DNA from: Candidatus Yonathbacteria bacterium
Lineage (GTDB): Bacteria > Patescibacteriota > Minisyncoccia > Phycocordibacterales > UBA1550
Length of the DNA: 44,183 bases
Direction: 5' to 3'
Assembly: GCA_016201355.1 (NCBI GenBank)
Contig: JACQCY010000011.1
Location: forward strand, 1 to 44,183
The position numbers were made by a program, and so were the translations under genes. A model generated the notes under the pieces. That model was given only the letters and a program-made list of their open reading frames with translations, ran no database searches and was not told the origin of the DNA. Positions within the stretch are counted from its first letter, which is position 1, and every line of letters starts with the position of its first letter. Shown one piece after another: positions 40,293 through 44,183 of this stretch.

Positions 40293-40321
40293 TTGCCAAT
40301 CTGCAGGGAATGAGGTAAGAT
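40293..40321 (+). promoter_or_regulatory. Promoter for AI-2E family gene
   Basis: TTGCCA (40293-40298), 17 bases, TAAGAT (40316-40321), seven bases, ATG at 40329. The best two-part promoter of the window. Confidence 0.6.
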
Positions 40322-40328
40322 ATACCAT

Positions 40329-41396
40329 ATGCAGACTCATCAAAAAGACACCGTTATTTCCATCACTTCGGGAACGATCATAAAGATCTTCGCTATTATG
40401 TTTGGGTTCTGGGCGCTTTGGGCGCTCCGCGACCTTGTGCTCGTGGTCATTATGGCGGTCATCATCGCGTCTTCTATTGAACCGATGGTAAATTTTTTAG
40501 GCAATTATCACATCCCGCGCGTGCCAGCGGTACTTATCATTTATGTGTTTACGGTGGGTTTGTTTGTCGGCATCTTTTATGCATTTGCTCCGCTCCTGAT
40601 CACCGAGCTTACCGATTTCTCTGAGAAACTCCCCTCCGTCGCGCAGGAACTCAATCTCGGCGCCTTTAGGGGAAACTCCGGCGCCATCAAGAAAGGGGAA
40701 ATGTTCATCGCGCAGGTTTCCGAAGGGGCTTCTCTCCAGGATTTGATTTTTTCTTTTGGTAAAATATTCAGCACCTCAAAGAGCTTCTTTGTAACCGCAG
40801 GGTCTATTTTGGGCGGGTTTTTCAGTTTTATTCTCATTATCATCCTCTCATTTTATTTTGCGGTGCAGAAAAATGGTATTGAAAATTTTTTAAAGATTGT
40901 CATCCCCTTTGACAAGGAAACTTATTTTATAGGTCTCTGGGAGCGTTCAAGAGAAAAGATCGGGAAATGGATGAAAGGACAGCTTCTTTTAGGAATTCTT
41001 ATTTTTGTTCTCGTCTATTTGGGACTCACTATTTTTGGCGTGCCCTATGCGTTTCTCCTCGCGATCCTTGCGGGTGTCCTTGAAATCATCCCTGTTTTCG
41101 GACCGATTATATCCGCAATTCCCGGAATTATTTTCGCTTTCAGCTCCGGCGGGGTGAGTCTTGCCGTCGTTGTTGCGGGATTTTACCTTCTTGTTCAACA
41201 GTTTGAAAGTCACCTCATCTATCCGCTCGTCGTTCGCAAGATTGTCGGGATTCCTCCTATCATGGTCATTCTCTCTTTGATTATTGGATTTGAACTCATC
41301 GGATTTATCGGTATTCTCATCTCGGTTCCCGTGATGGCGGTCATTATGGAGATTGTGGAGGATATTGAAAAAAGTAAAAGTGTCGCGCGCGCTTAA
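40329..41396 (+). CDS. AI-2E family (PerM/YdiK-like) membrane permease
   Basis: 355 residues with about seven to eight membrane helices. ISSGTIIKIFAIMFGFWALWALRDLVLVVIMAVIIASSIEPMVNFL start, an extracytoplasmic-type loop (90-150), then FGVPYAFLLAILAGVLEIIPVFGPIISAIPG (the family signature EIIPxxGPxxxxIP) and PLVVRKIVGIPPIMVILSLIIG. Family members export AI-2 or act as Na+/H+ antiporters; substrate unclear. The stop is TAA TAG, followed by a palindrome. Confidence 0.9.
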   Translation: MQTHQKDTVISITSGTIIKIFAIMFGFWALWALRDLVLVVIMAVIIASSIEPMVNFLGNYHIPRVPAVLIIYVFTVGLFVGIFYAFAPLLITELTDFSEKLPSVAQELNLGAFRGNSGAIKKGEMFIAQVSEGASLQDLIFSFGKIFSTSKSFFVTAGSILGGFFSFILIIILSFYFAVQKNGIENFLKIVIPFDKETYFIGLWERSREKIGKWMKGQLLLGILIFVLVYLGLTIFGVPYAFLLAILAGVLEIIPVFGPIISAIPGIIFAFSSGGVSLAVVVAGFYLLVQQFESHLIYPLVVRKIVGIPPIMVILSLIIGFELIGFIGILISVPVMAVIMEIVEDIEKSKSVARA

Positions 41397-41399
41397 TAG

Positions 41400-41518
41400 A
41401 AAATAGTAATTTTAAATTACAAGTTTTAAATTACAAATGAAATCTAAATGACTAAATTTTAAAAAATTAAAATATTTAAAATTGATTTAAAATTTAAAAC
41501 TTAAAATTTATAATTTAC
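41400..41518. repeat. Family A palindromic AT element, copy 4 (inverted)
   Basis: AATTTTAAATTACAAGTTTT left arm, ATGAAATCTAAATGACTAAA (reverse complement of the family centre), and right arm TTTAAAATTTAAAACTTAAA. Between the permease gene and metG. Confidence 0.78.
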
Positions 41519-41537
41519 TGCTCGTTACTGCCCCCCT

Positions 41538-43082
41538 ATGGATAAAAAATTTTACATTACTGCGCCGATTTTTTACGCCAATGCGAAACTCCATATGGGG
41601 CACGCTTATTCACTCGTACTGTCGGATATCCTCGCGCGGTATCATCGTACAATAGGGGAGAAAACTTTTTTTGTTTCGGGAGCCGATGAGCACGGCGACA
41701 AGATCGTCCGCGCGGCGCAAAAAGAGGGTTTGGGACCGCAGGTTTTTGTGAATATTAAATTCGATGAGTTTAAAGAGCTCTCGGGCAAGCTCGGCATCTC
41801 GAACGATTTCTTTGTGCGGACATCGGACAAAGAATGTCATTGGCCCGGCGCTCAAAAACTTTGGCGCGCGCTTCTAGAAGCGGGTGATGTTTACAAGGAT
41901 GCTTATAAAGGTCTTTATTGCGTTGGGTGCGAGGCATTTATCACCGAGCATGAACTCGTAGACGGCAAGTGTCCACATCACGATACGGTTCCCGAGTCCA
42001 TCTCAGAAGAAAATTATTTTTTTAAGCTTTCAAAATATGCTCTGGAAATAAGGCAATTGATCAACGAGCGGAAGCTTAAAATCACTCCACACAGCAAGGC
42101 GAATGAGATGATCGCGCTTATTGATGAGGGGCTTAGTGATGTCAGCATTTCTCGCCCGGAAAAGGAAATTCCTTGGGGAGTTCCTGTTCCTGGTGACTCC
42201 TCTCATTTTATGTATGTATGGTGCGATGCGCTTTCAAGCTACCTTTCTGCTCTCGGATACGGGGGAGAAGACGATACAAACTTTCGTGAATTTTGGCCTG
42301 CAAATGTTCAGGTCATCGGTAAAGATATTATGCGTTTTCATACGCTCCTCTGGCCAGCTCTTCTCCTTTCCGCAAAGCTCCCCCTTCCTCAGGAGATTTT
42401 TGTGCACGGGTTTATCACTTCGGGAGGCAAGAAAATGTCAAAGTCAATCGGTAATGTTCTTGATCCTTATGAATTTATAAACGAATATGGGCTTGATGCT
42501 TTGCGTTACTATCTTGCGCGCGAAGTGGTCCCTACCGAAGACGGGGATTTGACCCACGAGAGATTTAAAGAAATTTATAATGCCAACCTCGCAAACGGCA
42601 TAGGAAATCTGGTCTCTCGCACGCTCAAGATGGCAGAGCAGTATTTTGGAGGAAACATCGCGGGGCAAAGAGAGAGCGTTCCTCCGCTCCGTACGCGCGC
42701 AGTTTTTGAAACTTCTGAGACGGAGATTGGTGGGTTTAATATTCCCTTTATCATTCAAAACAATATCCTTCCTCGTTACCATACTCATATGCAGGGCAAT
42801 GAAATCAATAAAGCGGCTGATGTGGTGTGGGAACTGGTGAGCCACCTCGATCACTTCATCACGGATTATGAACCATTCAAGCTTATAAAAACGGACAAAG
42901 AGATGACGGGAAAAGTTTTATGGGGGGTTATTGAGGGGATATTGCAGATTACGGATATGCTTATTCCCCTAATGCCCGATACGGCGCAAAAAATACGAGA
43001 GCTTATTAAAACAGAGGAGAAAGATGGAGAAACAACTTTTATCACAAAGACACCGGCAGAACCGTTGTTTGGTAGAAAATAG
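41538..43082 (+). CDS. metG: Methionine-tRNA ligase
   Basis: 514 residues, MetRS without the C-terminal dimerisation/tRNA-binding appendage. HMGH at 19-22 (ANAKLHMGHAYSLVLSDILARY), zinc knuckle with CVGC and CPHH, KMSKS at 299-303 (SGGKKMSKSIGNVLDP), and ARYYL-like DALRYYLAREVVPTEDGD. The predicted anticodon region extends through NNILPRYHTHM. Ends FGRK-stop, where GTAGAAAATAG supplies the last codons and stop, a repeat word also at the ileS end. No SD. Confidence 0.96.
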   Translation: MDKKFYITAPIFYANAKLHMGHAYSLVLSDILARYHRTIGEKTFFVSGADEHGDKIVRAAQKEGLGPQVFVNIKFDEFKELSGKLGISNDFFVRTSDKECHWPGAQKLWRALLEAGDVYKDAYKGLYCVGCEAFITEHELVDGKCPHHDTVPESISEENYFFKLSKYALEIRQLINERKLKITPHSKANEMIALIDEGLSDVSISRPEKEIPWGVPVPGDSSHFMYVWCDALSSYLSALGYGGEDDTNFREFWPANVQVIGKDIMRFHTLLWPALLLSAKLPLPQEIFVHGFITSGGKKMSKSIGNVLDPYEFINEYGLDALRYYLAREVVPTEDGDLTHERFKEIYNANLANGIGNLVSRTLKMAEQYFGGNIAGQRESVPPLRTRAVFETSETEIGGFNIPFIIQNNILPRYHTHMQGNEINKAADVVWELVSHLDHFITDYEPFKLIKTDKEMTGKVLWGVIEGILQITDMLIPLMPDTAQKIRELIKTEEKDGETTFITKTPAEPLFGRK

Positions 43083-43086
43083 CTGT

Positions 43087-43199
43087 AACAATTTTAAGTT
43101 TTAAATTACAAATTTTAAATCAGTTTTAAATATTTTAATTTTAAAACATTTAGTAATTTGGATTTCATTTAAAATTTAAAATTTGTAATTTAAAATTCA
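43087..43199. repeat. Family A palindromic AT element, copy 5
   Basis: TTTAAATTACAAATTTTAAA left, centre CATTTAGTAATTTGGATTTC, right AAAATTTAAAATTTGTAATT. Nearly identical to copy 1 (8836) over about 80 bases. Between metG and tatD. Confidence 0.8.
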
Positions 43200-43210
43200 T
43201 TCACGATCCC

Positions 43211-44044
43211 ATGCTTCCTCAATACTTCGACATTCATGCGCATCTAAATCTTCCAGCGTTTGATGACGACAGGATTGAGGCGCTCAAGCGGGCAGAGGCG
43301 CATAGCGTATGGTCTATACAGGTTGGGACTAATCAAAAGAGCTCTCAAGGGGCGACCATGATTGCCTCATTCATTGAGGATGGGGTGTTCGCATCAATTG
43401 GCGTGCATCCGGCGGAGAGTGGAGATGGTAGATTTTCTGAACATCTTTTTAATGAGCTGGTGAAATGCTCTCGCGTGGTTGCAATAGGAGAATGCGGTCT
43501 CGATTATTCGCATTTCGATGGAGAAAAAGATATTGTTGCGGAAAAAATTCGTCAGAAGAAACTTCTTGAAACACAAATTGATTTTGCCGTCGCGCATAAC
43601 TTGCCCTTGATGCTCCATATCCGTGATAGTGACAAGTTACTCGCTGATGCGCATCACGACACGCTCGCCATCCTTCGCCAGAAAAAAGAAGTTGAAGGTT
43701 CTCGTCTGCGCGGAAATGTTCATTTCTTTTCACAAACAATAGATATTGCTCGTGAATATTTTAATCTCGATTTTTCCATTTCTTTTACGGGAGTGATTTC
43801 GTTTGCTCGTGAATATGACGAGGTTATTCGTCTGGCGCCCATCGATAGCATTATGTCCGAGACCGATTGTCCTTATGCTACCCCCGTTCCGTATCGTGGC
43901 AAACGCAATGAACCGATTTTCGTTGAGGAAGTAGTGAAAAAGATCGCTGAGATTCGCGGTGAAGATTTCGAGACGGTCCGCAAAGCCCTCGTCCAAAATG
44001 CTTTAAGAATTTTTAATATAAAGCCTCTGAAATATAGGGGTTAG
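43211..44044 (+). CDS. tatD: TatD family metal-dependent DNase
   Basis: 277 residues, full TIM-barrel amidohydrolase. FDIHAHLNLPAFDDDR (metal His pair), IGVHPAESGDG, AIGECGLDYSHFD (Glu), LMLHIRDSD (His), VHFFSQTIDIAREY, and MSETDCPYATPVP (final Asp) follow the family in order. YabD/TatD proteins have 3'-5' DNase activity with Mg. One odd point: the usual GxxHCFSG is NVHFFSQ here. The metG-tatD order is common in bacteria. Confidence 0.92.
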   Translation: MLPQYFDIHAHLNLPAFDDDRIEALKRAEAHSVWSIQVGTNQKSSQGATMIASFIEDGVFASIGVHPAESGDGRFSEHLFNELVKCSRVVAIGECGLDYSHFDGEKDIVAEKIRQKKLLETQIDFAVAHNLPLMLHIRDSDKLLADAHHDTLAILRQKKEVEGSRLRGNVHFFSQTIDIAREYFNLDFSISFTGVISFAREYDEVIRLAPIDSIMSETDCPYATPVPYRGKRNEPIFVEEVVKKIAEIRGEDFETVRKALVQNALRIFNIKPLKYRG

Positions 44045-44143
44045 CATAAGTTCACATACATATGAGAATTCTCTACGGCCTAACAATGCCAAAAAATGAG
44101 AATTTTCAACAAATTTAGAAATACCAAAGGATTCATCTCGATG

Positions 44144-44149
44144 TATACT
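44144..44149 (+). promoter_or_regulatory. -10 for the gene entering at the right edge
   Basis: TATACT with TG upstream, about 22 bases before the ATG at 44172. Confidence 0.35.
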
Positions 44150-44171
44150 CATATTCTAAAAACAAAGAATA

Positions 44172-44183
44172 TGAACGAAGAAA
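44172..44183 (+). CDS. Possible start of a further gene (truncated)
   Basis: ATG AAC GAA GAA reaches the window end. Only four codons are visible; no product can be named. Supported just by the upstream TATACT and the 127-base gap after tatD. Confidence 0.2.

Overview
The window reads as chromosomal DNA of a Patescibacteria/CPR bacterium, most like Parcubacteria (inference from gene content and style; there is no 16S here). The signs are short or stripped-down housekeeping proteins, small intergenic gaps, almost no Shine-Dalgarno (SD) sequences in front of core genes, very AT-rich intergenic palindromes, and a secE-nusG-rplK cluster without rplA directly after it. TGA is used as a stop (20491, 38935), so there is no sign of the UGA recoding seen in some other CPR lineages. 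No gap between genes exceeds about 300 bases.

Layout. 1-4.1 kb: end of prfA, an ABC exporter, rpsB, tsf, a small membrane protein and tRNA-Thr(UGU). 4.2-8.8 kb: a 50-codon minus-strand gene, pheS-pheT, a truncated deoxyhypusine-synthase-like fragment followed by a stray second pheT tail, then mraY. 8.9-12.8 kb: a broken asnB and gyrB. 12.8-18.6 kb: an accessory zone with two cupredoxin-fold proteins, a Cys-rich mini-protein, a decaying CDF transporter, a PduO-type cobalamin adenosyltransferase, DoxX, DUF1189 and LUD proteins, and a VKOR-DsbA disulfide pair on the minus strand. 18.7-23.8 kb: pgi, small proteins, a sensor kinase with a single-domain response regulator, and a SIMPL protein. 23.9-25.3 kb: secE-nusG-rplK. 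25.5-29.3 kb: a CYTH protein, then dCMP deaminase, a DUF4346-type thymidylate synthase and thymidylate kinase, which together lead from dCMP to dTDP. 29.3-44 kb: argS, ileS, recO, a large cell-surface protein, glyS, an M16 peptidase, an AI-2E family permease, metG and tatD.

The window holds six aminoacyl-tRNA synthetase genes for five amino acids (pheS/pheT, argS, ileS, glyS, metG). Both PheRS subunits lack tRNA-binding appendages. IleRS carries a complete histidine-phosphatase (phosphoglycerate-mutase-like) domain nested in its catalytic core. This nested domain is the most striking protein feature of the window.

Two genome-scale patterns stand out. First, many genes have an extended -10 promoter (TGn-TAnnnT) placed so that transcription should begin at or within a few bases of the ATG, often with exactly six bases between hexamer and ATG. 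This implies leaderless mRNAs, and the exceptions with strong SD sites are mainly accessory genes. Second, the intergenic regions are filled with families of palindromic elements present in both orientations. Short words from these elements also occur in frame inside pheT and ileS and at the 3' ends of several genes, where they supply the stop codon. All functional statements are from sequence reading only. Frameshifts and deletions could be real decay or assembly error.
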